This document shows positions 51,282 through 59,969 of a stretch of 64,000 nucleotides of DNA, piece after piece. Origin of the DNA: Streptomyces tailanensis (lineage in GTDB: Bacteria > Actinomycetota > Actinomycetes > Streptomycetales > Streptomycetaceae); the NCBI RefSeq assembly GCF_008386495.1, contig NZ_VTHJ01000022.1, positions 1-64,000 on the forward strand. Reading direction: 5' to 3'. The stretch's first letter is position 1. Each line of letters begins with the position of its first letter. The notes beneath the pieces were generated by a model. That model saw nothing but the letters and a program-made list of their open reading frames with translations. It had not been told where the DNA came from and did not search any database. Position numbers and translations under genes: made by a program.

Positions 51282-51799
51282 GTCGTGTATGGGCTGCCCG
51301 GCTGAAGTGAAGGGTGTCTCGTCGGCGCAGCGAGTGACTGAGCCGTGAGTGACTGACCGGCGCGCCGCCCGTACGGGGAATCGGCCGACTCCGTGTGTAT
51401 GGGGCGGCGGTGCGGGAATGGGCCAAGTGGCCGTCTTCTGGCGGAAGTTGTAGATTTCGGAGGCTTCGGGGCCTGTCCGAACGTAGTTCGAATTCGGTCG
51501 TTCTCGCCGCCGGGGCGTCATGGGATCCGGTGGTGTCGCGCTTTGTTCGAAAGGCCCTGGCTCGCTGCTCGTTGCGGCACCAGGGGGCGCGCGGGTAGTG
51601 ATCGACGGCGCGTTCGACGGAGTGCGCCCCCTCCGTCTTGGCTGGTTGCGTGCCTCTTTGTGAAAACTCGGATTCGCTGCGTGAAGGTTAGGCGTACGCT
51701 CGGGCATATGCGGATTGCGGTTTCCTTGGCCAGTGGGGCGCGACGGCATCCGGGGGTGGGACCTGGGAGGGCCGGGGCGGGAAGGAGCAGTGGGGCTCT
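51282..51799. other. 518-bp intergenic region, nothing recognised
   Basis: No frame here has a ribosome site together with protein-like composition. It is somewhat less GC-rich than average around 51440-51520 and 51650-51710, which suggests regulatory DNA. Confidence 0.4.
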
Positions 51800-52000
51800 A
51801 TGAACGACGGCACGATCACTCTTCCCTGGCTGGTCATAAGGCAGGACGACAACGGCAATCGCTACCGCGTGGGGCAGTACGCGACCCGTGCGGAGGCCCA
51901 GGAGATCGCGGACAGCCTCGACCATCGAGGGCACAAGCAGCTCTACTGGGTCGAACGCGTCGGTCAGAACGGTCAGAACGGTCAGGTCGGGAGCAAGTGA
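51800..52000 (+). CDS. Small SPOR-like protein
   Basis: A 66-residue protein: TITLPWLVIRQDDNGNRYRV, GQYATRAEAQEIADSLDHRG, HKQLYWVERVG, then a QNGQNGQ tail. The pattern of a strand, YRVGxYxTRAEAQ and a helix resembles a single SPOR repeat, and such proteins are conserved in Streptomyces. SPOR domains usually bind denuded glycan strands, but without a signal peptide this protein is cytosolic, so that role is doubtful here. AAGGAG lies 12 bases before the ATG. Confidence 0.75.
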   Translation: MNDGTITLPWLVIRQDDNGNRYRVGQYATRAEAQEIADSLDHRGHKQLYWVERVGQNGQNGQVGSK

Positions 52001-52045
52001 TCCACTCTGCCCGGCGGGTACGCCCGCTCCCGTAGGCTCCCGCGC

Positions 52046-52456
52046 ATGACCGAACCGATCGTGGTGGTGGGAGCCGCTCTGCTGAGCGACGGGCGACTGC
52101 TCGCCGCGCGCCGCAGCGCACCGCCTGAGCTGGCCGGACGCTGGGAGTTGCCCGGCGGCAAGGTGGAGCCCGGCGAGCCTCCTGAACAGGCCCTCGTCCG
52201 TGAGCTGCGCGAAGAACTCGGCGTTGAGGCGAAGTCCGCGGAGCGGGTGCCCGGCGAGTGGCCGGTGAGACCGGGTTACGTCCTGCGCGTCTGGATCGCC
52301 CACCTCATCTCGGGCGAGCCGCGCCCTCTCGAAGACCACGATGAGCTGCGCTGGCTCACGGCGGATGAGGTGTGGGACGTGGACTGGCTGGACCAGGATG
52401 TCCCGGCGGTGATGGAGACGGCGCGGCTGGCTTGGGGGGACGTTCAGGGCGCCTGA
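52046..52456 (+). CDS. NUDIX hydrolase (MutT-like)
   Basis: A 136-residue cytosolic pyrophosphohydrolase, probably sanitising oxidised dGTP or a related nucleotide. The complete Nudix box is visible: GGKVEPGEPPEQALVREL followed by REELGV, with the metal-binding REEL Glu residues. WELPGGK and the C-terminal DELRWLTADEVWDVDWL fit MutT-type enzymes. ATG 52046. The last 10 bases form part of a 24-bp inverted repeat with 52545-52568. Confidence 0.9.
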   Translation: MTEPIVVVGAALLSDGRLLAARRSAPPELAGRWELPGGKVEPGEPPEQALVRELREELGVEAKSAERVPGEWPVRPGYVLRVWIAHLISGEPRPLEDHDELRWLTADEVWDVDWLDQDVPAVMETARLAWGDVQGA

Positions 52457-52568
52457 GAACTCGGGGGTTCAGTTTCGTCGGCGAGTGTGGGTGGGTGGGA
52501 ACTGCGCGAGCAACCACGAATCACCCGCAGCCGCCTGCAATCAGGAACCCCCGAGCTCTCAGGCGCCC
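52447..52568. repeat. 24-bp inverted repeat enclosing a GCGCGGGG-family element
   Basis: Arms 52447-52470 and 52545-52568 are complementary at 23 of 24 positions (GGGCGCCTGAG...CTCGGGGGTTC). Between them 52494-52535 carries GGGAACTGCGCGAGCAACCA and ACCCGCAGCCGCC, the dispersed element. The left arm includes the NUDIX stop codon. Confidence 0.75.
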
Positions 52569-52677
52569 ATGGCGGAGCCCAAGGGCGGCAGCCCTCCGCG
52601 CGGTACGCCGGTCCGCATATCGGGTATGTGCCCATTAACCCAATGAAACCGGACAGGACTCGCTTCTGGACTGGGAA

Positions 52678-53085
52678 GTGATCGGCGTGATCGACACCGG
52701 AGACGACTGCGCCGAGTGGACCTTCCCCGCGGAGCCCGGCGCCGTGCGTACCGCGCGCGCAGTCGTCCGGACGCGGCTGCGCGACTGGGATCTGGAGCCC
52801 CTCGGTGACATCGCCGCACTGCTGGTGAGCGAACTGGTCACCAACGCCCTGCGCCACGCCACCGGCCCCATCGGCGTACGGCTCGTGCGCCCCGACGGCC
52901 CCCCGCGCACCCTGCTCGTCGAGGTCTCCGACCCGCTGCCCGACCCGCCCCGCGAGCGCGCCGCCGAACCGGACGACGAGAGCGGCCGCGGTCTGCGACT
53001 CGTCGCCGTTTCCTCGCGTGCCTGGGGTACCCGCCCCGGTGAGGCGGGCAAAACGGTCTGGTTCGAGCTGGCGGTTCCCGGCTGA
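52678..53085 (+). CDS. RsbW-like ATP-binding regulatory protein
   Basis: A 135-residue single HATPase domain of the anti-sigma-factor/serine kinase type: AEPGAVRTARAVVRTRLRDW, ALLVSELVTNALRHATGPIG (N box), LLVEVSDPLPDPP (G1 box), ESGRGLRLVAVSSRAWGTR (G2 box), KTVWFELAVPG. It lacks the His box of sensor kinases. It may sequester a sigma factor or phosphorylate an antagonist; the large SpoIIE phosphatase 330 bp downstream carries the same domain at its C-terminus. Start GTG 52678, with GTG 52687 as an alternative. Confidence 0.88.
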   Translation: MIGVIDTGDDCAEWTFPAEPGAVRTARAVVRTRLRDWDLEPLGDIAALLVSELVTNALRHATGPIGVRLVRPDGPPRTLLVEVSDPLPDPPRERAAEPDDESGRGLRLVAVSSRAWGTRPGEAGKTVWFELAVPG

Positions 53086-53416
53086 GCGGCCCGGTTCGAC
53101 GTACGGGACTTTCGAAACACCCCTAGGGTCCTGATGCACGACGGGCGTCCACGGCGTACGGGCCGAGGGAGGGGCGGCTCCCCGGGGCGCGCGTGCGACC
53201 GACTGGTTCAAGCCAGTAGCGCTGGCTGGGGTCTTTGGTTCGAGCGGGCGCCGCCTGGTTGGAAGGCTTGGGAGTATGTCCCGGCCGGTCCAAAAACGAT
53301 CGGGACCGTGCTGTGATCGTGAACACCGTGTTGCGTGGCGCCGTAGTGCTGGATACTGCGGGCAGCCGCCCCTGGTGACCGAAGCCGGACGCGGTGAGCT
53401 GGAGGGGACGGTTCGC
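53086..53416 (+). other. Upstream region of the PAS-GAF-SpoIIE gene
   Basis: 331 bp with no credible gene. A possible promoter is TTGCGT (53330s) followed after about 15 bases by GATACT (53351-53356), 60 bp before the start; weak. Confidence 0.35.
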
Positions 53417-56197
53417 GTGAGCGAGATACCAGCGAAGGCCACGGAGTCCACGGACACGGAGTCCAAGGACCCGTCGGACGGCGCGAGGGCCGCAGACGAC
53501 TCCGGCCTGTCCGCGGCCGCACGCGACAGGACGACGGGCGGCGACGGGGCCGGGAGCCGTGACGGGGCCGGGAGTCGTGCGGCGGTCGGCACGGGCGGCG
53601 GCGGTGCCGCGGATGTGGAGGCCGCGCCCCCGGGTGTCCCGGGTGTCATGGCCGGGCACGGGTCCGGTGACTCGATGTGGCAGATCAGCCCGCCCGGATC
53701 CATGTACGACTACATCAAGGTCGCCTCGTTCTCCATAGGCGCCGACGGCCTCGTCGACCAATGGAGTCTGCGCGCGGAGCAGTTGTTCGGCATATCGGCC
53801 GAGCGGGCCGTCGGCATGGACCCCATCGAGGCCTTCATCGACCCCGACCGGCGCGAAGAGGGTCAGCGGAAGATGGCCGAGGTCCTCGACGGCCGGGAGT
53901 GGACCGGGGTCGTCCCGTTCCGCGTGCCGGGGCCCGACGGGGGCGAGGGGGTCGATGGACTGGCCGAGGTCTATGTGATGCCCACCACGGTGGAGGACGG
54001 CGAACGGGCCGCCGTGTGCATCGTCGTGGACGTCCGGACCCTGCGCCGGATCGAGACCGACCTCGCCGCTTCGCAGTCGATTTTCGGCCAATCTCCGTTC
54101 GGATTCCTCCTGATCGACCCCGACCTTCGGGTACGCCGTGTCAACGAGCGCTTCGCCTCCATCTACGGCGGCGCCGTCGACGACCACCGCGGCAAGGGCG
54201 TCCACGACTATCTGCGGTCCCCGGAGGCCGAGCGGGTCGAGGCGACCCTGCGCCGGGTCATGCAGACCGGCGACTCGATCACGGACATGCACATCACGGG
54301 CTTCGTCCCCGGCTCCGACGAGCGCCGCCACTGGTCCGTCAACCTCTACCGCGTACACAGCGGCACCGGCCGTCCCATCGGAATCGCCTGGCTGGGCACC
54401 GACATCACGGCCCGTCGGGCCGCCGCCCGCGAGGCCGCCGCCGCCCGGCGGAACCTCGCCCTCCTGAACCAGGCCGGCTCGCGCATCGGCAACTCCCTCG
54501 ACCTGGAGACCACCGCCCGCGAACTCCTCGACGTCGTCGTCCCCGGCTTCTGCGACCTCGCCACCGTCGACCTCTACCAGGGCCTCCTGGTCGGCGACGA
54601 GACCCCGCCCGGACTCGCCGACGGCAGCGCCGAACTGCGCCGGGTCGCCTTCGCCAGCGCGGTCTCCGACGCGCCCTTCGTCGGCGGACCGGCCCCGGTG
54701 CGCGTCGGCGCGGTCCACCACTACCCGTTCAACTCGCCCTGCGCGGACGCCCTGCGCACCGCCCGCCCGCAACAGGTGCCCGAGGAGGGCAACCTGATCC
54801 AGACCACGCTCGCGGTCCCGATGGTCGCCCACGACACCGTCGTAGGACTCGTCCAGTTCTCCCGGACGAAGGGCAGCGAGCCGTTCGGCGAACGCGACCG
54901 CGCGCTCGCCGTGGAACTGGCCGCGCGCGCCGCCGTCTGCATCGACAACGCGCGGCTGTACCGCCGCGAGCACGAGCGCGCGCTGATACTGCAACGCTCC
55001 CTGCTGCCCCCGGGCGACCCGGAGGCCTCCGGACTCGACATCGCGTGCCGCTATCTGCCGGGCAACGCGGCCACCGAGGTCGGCGGCGACTGGTTCGACG
55101 TCATCGAACTCCCCGGCCACCGCACCGCGCTCGTCGTCGGCGACGTGATGGGCCGCGGACTGCGCGCGGCGGTGGCGATGGGCGAACTTCGTACAGCAGT
55201 CCGTACGTTGGCCCTGCTGGACCTCGAACCCGCCGAGGTTCTCTCGGCACTCGACGAGATCGCCCGAGGCCTCGGCACCCCCGGCGGCGGCCAGTCGGCC
55301 TCCCGCACCGCCGCCGGCCGGCCCCGGGACAAGGACCTCGCCGAGGTGTACCTCGCGACCTGCGTCTACGCCGTCTACGACTCGGTGACCCGCCGCTGCA
55401 CCTTCGCCAACGCGGGCCATCTGCCGCCGGTACTGGTCGAACCCGGTGAGAGCGCGCTCATGCTCGACGTGCCGCCCGGCATGCCGCTGGGCGTCGGTGG
55501 CGAGCCGTTCGAGGAGGTCGAGGTCGAACTCCCCGAGGGCGCGCTGCTCGCGCTCTACACGGATGGACTGGTCGAATCCCGCGACCATCCCCTCGACGAG
55601 GGCCTCCAGGCGTTCGTCGGTGCGCTCACCGACCCCGCCCAGCCGCCGGCCACGCTGCGCGCCGACACGCCCCGGTCCCTCGAGGACGTCTGCGACCACG
55701 TCCTCAACACCCTCGACACCCACCACGGCGAGGACGACATCGCCCTGCTGATGGCACGTGTTCAGGGGCTGCCGGCCGACTCCGTCGGCGACTGGACCCT
55801 GCCGCGCGAGCCGCGCAGCGTGGGCCGTGCCCGGGAGTACGCCCGCGGGCAGCTCCTCAGCTGGGACCTGGAGCCGCTGGTCGACACGGCCGAACTGCTG
55901 GTCAGCGAGCTGGTCACCAACGCGCTGCGGTATGGCGAGGGGGAGATTCGGCTGCGGTTGCTGCTCGACAGGACCCTTGTCTGCGAGGTCTGGGACGCGG
56001 GGCTTGTCCAGCCGCGCCGTCGGCGCGCCCGCGACACGGATGAGGGGGGACGGGGGCTGCAGTTGGTCGGGCTGCTCTCCGCGGCGTGGGGGTCGCGTCG
56101 GACGCCTCGGGGGAAGACGGTGTGGTTCGAGTTGCCGCTGCCGGGGGGTGAGACCGGGCTTACGGATCCGGCGGAGGCGTTGTTGAGCCTGTTCTAG
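53417..56197 (+). CDS. PAS-PAS-GAF-SpoIIE phosphatase-HATPase sensor protein
   Basis: A 926-residue multidomain regulator. After ~90 disordered residues come a PAS domain (DGLVDQWSLRAEQLFGISAE), a second PAS (QSIFGQSPFGFLLIDPDLRV with the WLGTDITARRAAAREAAAAR exit), a GAF domain (ETTARELLDVVVPGFCDLAT, AVPMVAHDTVVGLVQFSRT), the SpoIIE/PP2C phosphatase (EVGGDWFDVIELPGHRTALV, GDVMGRGLRAAVAMGELRTA, YTDGLVESRDHPLDEG, GEDDIALLMARVQG) and an RsbW-type HATPase (LLVSELVTNALRYGEGEI, DEGGRGLQLVGLLSAAWG). It should link a sensed signal to a sigma-factor partner switch. GTG 53417 has GGAGGGG ~10 bases upstream; the frame upstream is not family-like. Confidence 0.92.
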   Translation: MSEIPAKATESTDTESKDPSDGARAADDSGLSAAARDRTTGGDGAGSRDGAGSRAAVGTGGGGAADVEAAPPGVPGVMAGHGSGDSMWQISPPGSMYDYIKVASFSIGADGLVDQWSLRAEQLFGISAERAVGMDPIEAFIDPDRREEGQRKMAEVLDGREWTGVVPFRVPGPDGGEGVDGLAEVYVMPTTVEDGERAAVCIVVDVRTLRRIETDLAASQSIFGQSPFGFLLIDPDLRVRRVNERFASIYGGAVDDHRGKGVHDYLRSPEAERVEATLRRVMQTGDSITDMHITGFVPGSDERRHWSVNLYRVHSGTGRPIGIAWLGTDITARRAAAREAAAARRNLALLNQAGSRIGNSLDLETTARELLDVVVPGFCDLATVDLYQGLLVGDETPPGLADGSAELRRVAFASAVSDAPFVGGPAPVRVGAVHHYPFNSPCADALRTARPQQVPEEGNLIQTTLAVPMVAHDTVVGLVQFSRTKGSEPFGERDRALAVELAARAAVCIDNARLYRREHERALILQRSLLPPGDPEASGLDIACRYLPGNAATEVGGDWFDVIELPGHRTALVVGDVMGRGLRAAVAMGELRTAVRTLALLDLEPAEVLSALDEIARGLGTPGGGQSASRTAAGRPRDKDLAEVYLATCVYAVYDSVTRRCTFANAGHLPPVLVEPGESALMLDVPPGMPLGVGGEPFEEVEVELPEGALLALYTDGLVESRDHPLDEGLQAFVGALTDPAQPPATLRADTPRSLEDVCDHVLNTLDTHHGEDDIALLMARVQGLPADSVGDWTLPREPRSVGRAREYARGQLLSWDLEPLVDTAELLVSELVTNALRYGEGEIRLRLLLDRTLVCEVWDAGLVQPRRRRARDTDEGGRGLQLVGLLSAAWGSRRTPRGKTVWFELPLPGGETGLTDPAEALLSLF

Positions 56198-56238
56198 CGT
56201 GATGGTTCGTCAGCGGAGGGGTGCTTCGGGTCGTACCG

Positions 56239-56315
56239 GTCTGCGGGTTCGTGGGGGTTGATCGCGCCCACGCGGCGGAGGCGCATATCGACACAGCCCC
56301 ACGCCCCTTAAAGGC
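56239..56315 (-). repeat. Dispersed GGGGCGCGGGG element, long variant (copy 2)
   Basis: On the minus strand: CCTTTAAGGGGCGTGGGGCT, then GTGTCGATATGCGCCTCCGC, CGCGTGGGCGCGATCAACCC and CACGAACCCGCAG. It is the counterpart of 24300-24375 and again sits between convergent gene ends. Confidence 0.75.
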
Positions 56316-56325
56316 ACGCGGGGTC

Positions 56326-57744
56326 TCAGAACTGGCCGCCCACCGCCCTGCGGCCACGTGTTGCCGTTCCGCCGTAGCAGGCTGGCCCCCTCAGGTCGCC
56401 TCGCCCCCCGCCATGTGCCTCGTCCAGGAGGATGCCGCCCAGCAACGCCCCGGCAACGCCGTCGCCCACCGGGCCGCCGTACGGGTTGCCGTATGCCCGT
56501 ACGTCCTGCTCGGCCAGGCGTCGGGCCTCCTGGGCGAGGGTGTGGGCGCGTTGGGTGCTCTCGGCCTCGGCGTGCGCCAAGTAGCGTTCCGCCTCCGTCA
56601 TGCGGGTTCTCGCCCGTACCCCCACCGCCCCGCGATGCGTGGTGATGAAGTCCGCCGTGGCGGTCACCGTGCTGCGGGCCGGGAGTGGCCAGTGGCCCTG
56701 GCGGCGGAGGACGTCGAGGGGGTCGTCGTAGGGGCCGGTGAAGGGTGCGCCCCGCTTCGCGGTCTCGGCGGCGCGGGCCAGCTCGATGGCGAGCCGCTCC
56801 ACGCCGGTCACGAAGACGTCCGTCTGGTCCACCGCGCCCTCGGCAGCCCGCAGGTGCACGGCGGCTGCTTCGTTGTTGCCCGTGTCGGTTGCCTGGCGGG
56901 CCCGGTTGAGCTCGGCCGTGGCGAACACCAGACGGTCCTTGGCCTGTTCGACGTGGCCGGCGACGGGGAGACAGGCGGTGGGGGCGTACCGCTCACGGAG
57001 CCCGGCGAGGGTGGTGGCCGCGGTCGCCGTACGGCCGGTCAGCTCACGGAAGCGGGCCTCCGCGCACTCCAGGGCCGGGGTCATCTCCCGCTCCAGGGCG
57101 CGGAGTTGGTCGAAGCCGGGGGCCGCCGTGTCGAGCCGTCGCTGTGCCGTCGTACAGCGGGCGAGGATCTCCTCCAGCAGGGCTCGCTCGTCGTCGGGCG
57201 ACAGGGTGTCGGCGCCTTCACCCGGTTCGTCCAGTCGCTGACGCAGCCGGAAGGCGGTGGTCAGTTCCTCCCGCGCCTCCGTCAGCGCCTCCACGTACGG
57301 CTTGGCCGCCTCATTGCCCGACCGGGCCGCCGCGAAACGGAGTTCCTCGGCACTCGTACGCACGCTGTCGTCCGTCTCCACCAGCAACCGCTGCCCCCGG
57401 CGGTGGAGGTCGGACAACGGGGCGAGGTGCTGTTCGAAGGTGGCGGTCGGGGTCGTGCGCAGCGTGGTGCGCCTTCTGCGCCGTACGAGTGAGTACGTGG
57501 CGATCGCCGCCGCCGCGCCCGCGGCGGCCACCGGCAGGATCAGATCGGTGGCGGAGGACCCGTCGTCCTCGGGCTGCGCCATGACGGCGGGGGGCGTGGG
57601 GCGGTCTACGGCGGTCGTATCCGTCGCCGAGGGCAGCAGCAGCCAGCCCACGGCCACCAGCCCCCCGAACGCGGCGTGCGCCACCCGCACACCTATGTGC
57701 GACGTGGCGCCCCGCGGCCTGCTTCTCCTCAGACGCGACGTCAC
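56326..57744 (-). CDS. Membrane-anchored coiled-coil protein of unknown function
   Basis: A 472-residue protein. GTG 57744 (VTSRLRRSRPRGATSHIGVR) is a better start than 57864. It has a helix near residues 20-38 (AHAAFGGLVAVGWLLLPSA), an external stretch, a second helix (LILPVAAAGAAAAIATYSLV) and RRRRR, then a long cytosolic helical region rich in Ala, Glu and Arg (HRRGQRLLVETDDSVRTSAE, LEREMTPALECAEARFRELT, RAAEGAVDQTDVFVTGVERL). The C-terminus is Gly-rich with GNPYGGPVGDGVAGALLGGI. I recognise no named domain; the architecture resembles Streptomyces proteins annotated as secreted or membrane hypotheticals. Confidence 0.7.
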   Translation of the reverse strand: MTSRLRRSRPRGATSHIGVRVAHAAFGGLVAVGWLLLPSATDTTAVDRPTPPAVMAQPEDDGSSATDLILPVAAAGAAAAIATYSLVRRRRRTTLRTTPTATFEQHLAPLSDLHRRGQRLLVETDDSVRTSAEELRFAAARSGNEAAKPYVEALTEAREELTTAFRLRQRLDEPGEGADTLSPDDERALLEEILARCTTAQRRLDTAAPGFDQLRALEREMTPALECAEARFRELTGRTATAATTLAGLRERYAPTACLPVAGHVEQAKDRLVFATAELNRARQATDTGNNEAAAVHLRAAEGAVDQTDVFVTGVERLAIELARAAETAKRGAPFTGPYDDPLDVLRRQGHWPLPARSTVTATADFITTHRGAVGVRARTRMTEAERYLAHAEAESTQRAHTLAQEARRLAEQDVRAYGNPYGGPVGDGVAGALLGGILLDEAHGGGRGDLRGPACYGGTATRGRRAVGGQF

Positions 57745-57914
57745 ATTTGGGAGCGTATGGCGGTTATCGCGTGGTCGCGACCGGGATGTGGCGGAGAGGG
57801 GCGGCCGGGGAGGATGGGATCGCCGGGTGAGAACGGACTGGTCGCCGTGGCGAGGGCATGTCATGATCGCCCTGTTGTTCAGAGGGAACCTCGTTGTTCC
57901 CGGGGGAGGCGGAC

Positions 57915-58211
57915 ATGCCGGAAAACATCGTCACCGGGTTCCTCGCGACGGTCTCGCTGGTCGTCGTCGTGTTCGCCGTCATCGCGATCCGTACGGGGTG
58001 GCTGCTGCCATGGCTGCGCCGCAGCACGCTGCGGCCGCGTCTGTGGGGGTACGCGACGCTCGTCGGCGCCGTGGCGCTCGATCTGTTCTGGTACGCCTGG
58101 GCCACTGAGGGCTCGTACGCGATCGGCGCGGCGGCCATAGTGCTGTGCGTCGTGAGCTCGGTGCTGTCGTTCCTCGCGACCCGCCCCGGCAACGCCCGCG
58201 TCACCCCGTGA
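57915..58211 (+). CDS. Small three-helix membrane protein
   Basis: A 98-residue protein, ATG 57915 after GGGAGG. Hydrophobic helices: VTGFLATVSLVVVVFAVIAI, LWGYATLVGAVALDLFWYAW and AIGAAAIVLCVVSSVLSFLA, joined by basic and Trp-rich turns. No family recognised. Its stop overlaps the GTG start of the phosphotransferase-like gene (GTGA, 58208-58211), so the two are co-translated. Confidence 0.7.
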   Translation: MPENIVTGFLATVSLVVVVFAVIAIRTGWLLPWLRRSTLRPRLWGYATLVGAVALDLFWYAWATEGSYAIGAAAIVLCVVSSVLSFLATRPGNARVTP

Positions 58212-59218
58212 CGGGCGCGCGCAAGCTCCTCACCCGCGCCGATCTGGAGCCCCTCGCCCACGCCGCCATGGGCCCGGCCTGTCGCCTCACCGCCGTCACG
58301 CGGCTGCGCGGCGGCAGTAAGAAGGGCGTCTACCGGCTCACCTTCGACGACCGCCGCACGGCGATCGCGTACGTCTGGTCGCCGGACGAGGACTACTGGA
58401 ACGGCGGAGCCGGGGAGCCGGACCCCCGCGACCCCTTTTCGCACGCCTCCGGCATCGACCTGTTCACGGCCGCCCACGACCGGCTCGCCGACCTCGGCGT
58501 CCGTACCCCGCGCCTCCTCCTCGCCGACCGCACCGGCCGCCACCTCCCGGCGGACGCGACCGTCGTCGAGGACGTACGTGGCGGGACCCTGGAGGAGGCG
58601 CTGCACCGTGGCCCGGAGGGCCCGGCGACGGCCACCCTGGAACGGCTGGCGGAGGCGCTGGAGGCAATGCGCGCCCACGCGACACACGCCTTCGGAAAGG
58701 TCTCCGTCGTCGACGCGGGAGGCACCTCGCACGGCACGTCCTGCGCGCAGGTCGTACGGGACCGGGCCCTGCTCGACATCGCGGAGGCGGCCGGCCGGGA
58801 CGCCCGTATCGCCGGGGCGCGCGAGGCGCTCGACGAGCGGATACGTACGCTCGCGTCGGCCGTCCGGCCCCGCGACCACCACACCCTGATCCACGGCGAG
58901 CTGGGCCCCGACCACGTCCTCATCGACACCGACGGCCATCCGGTCCTCATCGACATCGAAGGCCTGATGTACTTCGACCCGGAGTGGGAACACGTGTTCC
59001 TGGAGCTCCGCTTCGGCCCCCACTACGACGTCCTCCGCACCCCCGGCCCGGCTCTTGACGAGGACCGACTCCGCCTCTACCGCCTGGCCATACGCCTCTC
59101 CCTCGTCGCCGGCCCCCTCCGCCTCCTCGACGGCGACTTCCCGGACCGGGAGTTCATGCGGGACATCGCCGAGCACAACCTCCAGCAGGCCCTCAGCCTG
59201 CTGAGGAACGCCTCCTGA
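58208..59218 (+). CDS. Aminoglycoside phosphotransferase-family kinase
   Basis: A 336-residue protein-kinase-like small-molecule kinase of the APH family. Visible: RLRGGSKKGVYRLTFDDRRT (glycine-rich loop and Lys), ATVVEDVRGGTLEEAL (hinge region), the catalytic loop LIHGELGPDHVLIDTDG with Asp in GPDHV, and the metal-binding VLIDIEGLMYFDPEWEHVFL. The Brenner motif has HGELG instead of HGDL, as in some members. Antibiotic resistance cannot be inferred; many Streptomyces homologues act on unknown metabolites. The start is GTG 58208. Its 3' end overlaps the convergent sdhB by 26 bp. Confidence 0.8.
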   Translation: MTGARKLLTRADLEPLAHAAMGPACRLTAVTRLRGGSKKGVYRLTFDDRRTAIAYVWSPDEDYWNGGAGEPDPRDPFSHASGIDLFTAAHDRLADLGVRTPRLLLADRTGRHLPADATVVEDVRGGTLEEALHRGPEGPATATLERLAEALEAMRAHATHAFGKVSVVDAGGTSHGTSCAQVVRDRALLDIAEAAGRDARIAGAREALDERIRTLASAVRPRDHHTLIHGELGPDHVLIDTDGHPVLIDIEGLMYFDPEWEHVFLELRFGPHYDVLRTPGPALDEDRLRLYRLAIRLSLVAGPLRLLDGDFPDREFMRDIAEHNLQQALSLLRNAS

Positions 59219-59969
59219 TCTTCGATCCCAGCCACACCAGCGGGTCGTACTTGCGGTCGACCGCCCGTTCCTTCAAGGGGATCAGCGCGTTGTCCGTGAT
59301 CTTGATGCCTTCGGGGCAGACCTCCGTGCAGCACTTGGTGATGTTGCAGTAGCCGAGGCCGTGCTCGTCCTGGGCGGTGGTCTTGCGGTCGAGGCCGGTG
59401 TCCTCGGCCGCGTCCAGCGGGTGCATGTCCAGCTCGGCGACGCGCATCAGGAAGCGGGGGCCGGCGAAGGCCTGCTTGTTCTCCTCGTGGTCGCGGACGA
59501 CATGGCAGGTGTCCTGGCACAGGAAGCACTCGATGCACTTGCGGAACTCCTGCGGCCGGTCCACGTCCTCCTGCATCATGCGGTACTCGCCGGGGCCGAG
59601 TCCGGAAGGCGGGACGAAGGACGGGACCTCCCTCGCCTTCTGGTAGTTGAAGCCCACGTCCGTGACCAGGTCCCGTACGACGGGGAACGCCCGCAGCGGC
59701 GTGACGGTGATCGTCTCCTCGCGGGTGAACACCGACATACGGGTCATGCACATCAGCCGTGGCCGCCCGTTGATCTCCGCCGAGCACGAACCGCACTTGC
59801 CGGCCTTGCAGTTCCAGCGGACGGCGAGATCGGGGGCCTGGGTGGCCTGGAGGCGGTGGATGATGTCGAGGACGACCTCACCCTCGTTCACCTCGACCTT
59901 GAAGTCCTCCAGGTCGCCGCCCCCGACGTCACCCCGCCATACCCTGAAGTGGGCCGTGTAGCCGCTCAT
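59193..59969 (-). CDS. sdhB: Succinate dehydrogenase iron-sulfur subunit
   Basis: Electron-transfer subunit of complex II, 258 residues. The N-terminal ferredoxin-like domain carries the [2Fe-2S] Cys cluster in WNCKAGKCGSCSAEINGRPR and LMC; the C-terminal domain has CIECFLCQDTCHVV and CNITKCCTEVCPEG for the [4Fe-4S] and [3Fe-4S] clusters. The ATG overlaps the sdhA stop (ATGA, 59966-59969). The final ~26 bp overlap the convergent APH-family gene. The pattern fits the Sdh1-type actinobacterial enzyme with a single large membrane anchor. Confidence 0.95.
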   Translation of the reverse strand: MSGYTAHFRVWRGDVGGGDLEDFKVEVNEGEVVLDIIHRLQATQAPDLAVRWNCKAGKCGSCSAEINGRPRLMCMTRMSVFTREETITVTPLRAFPVVRDLVTDVGFNYQKAREVPSFVPPSGLGPGEYRMMQEDVDRPQEFRKCIECFLCQDTCHVVRDHEENKQAFAGPRFLMRVAELDMHPLDAAEDTGLDRKTTAQDEHGLGYCNITKCCTEVCPEGIKITDNALIPLKERAVDRKYDPLVWLGSKIRRRSSAG

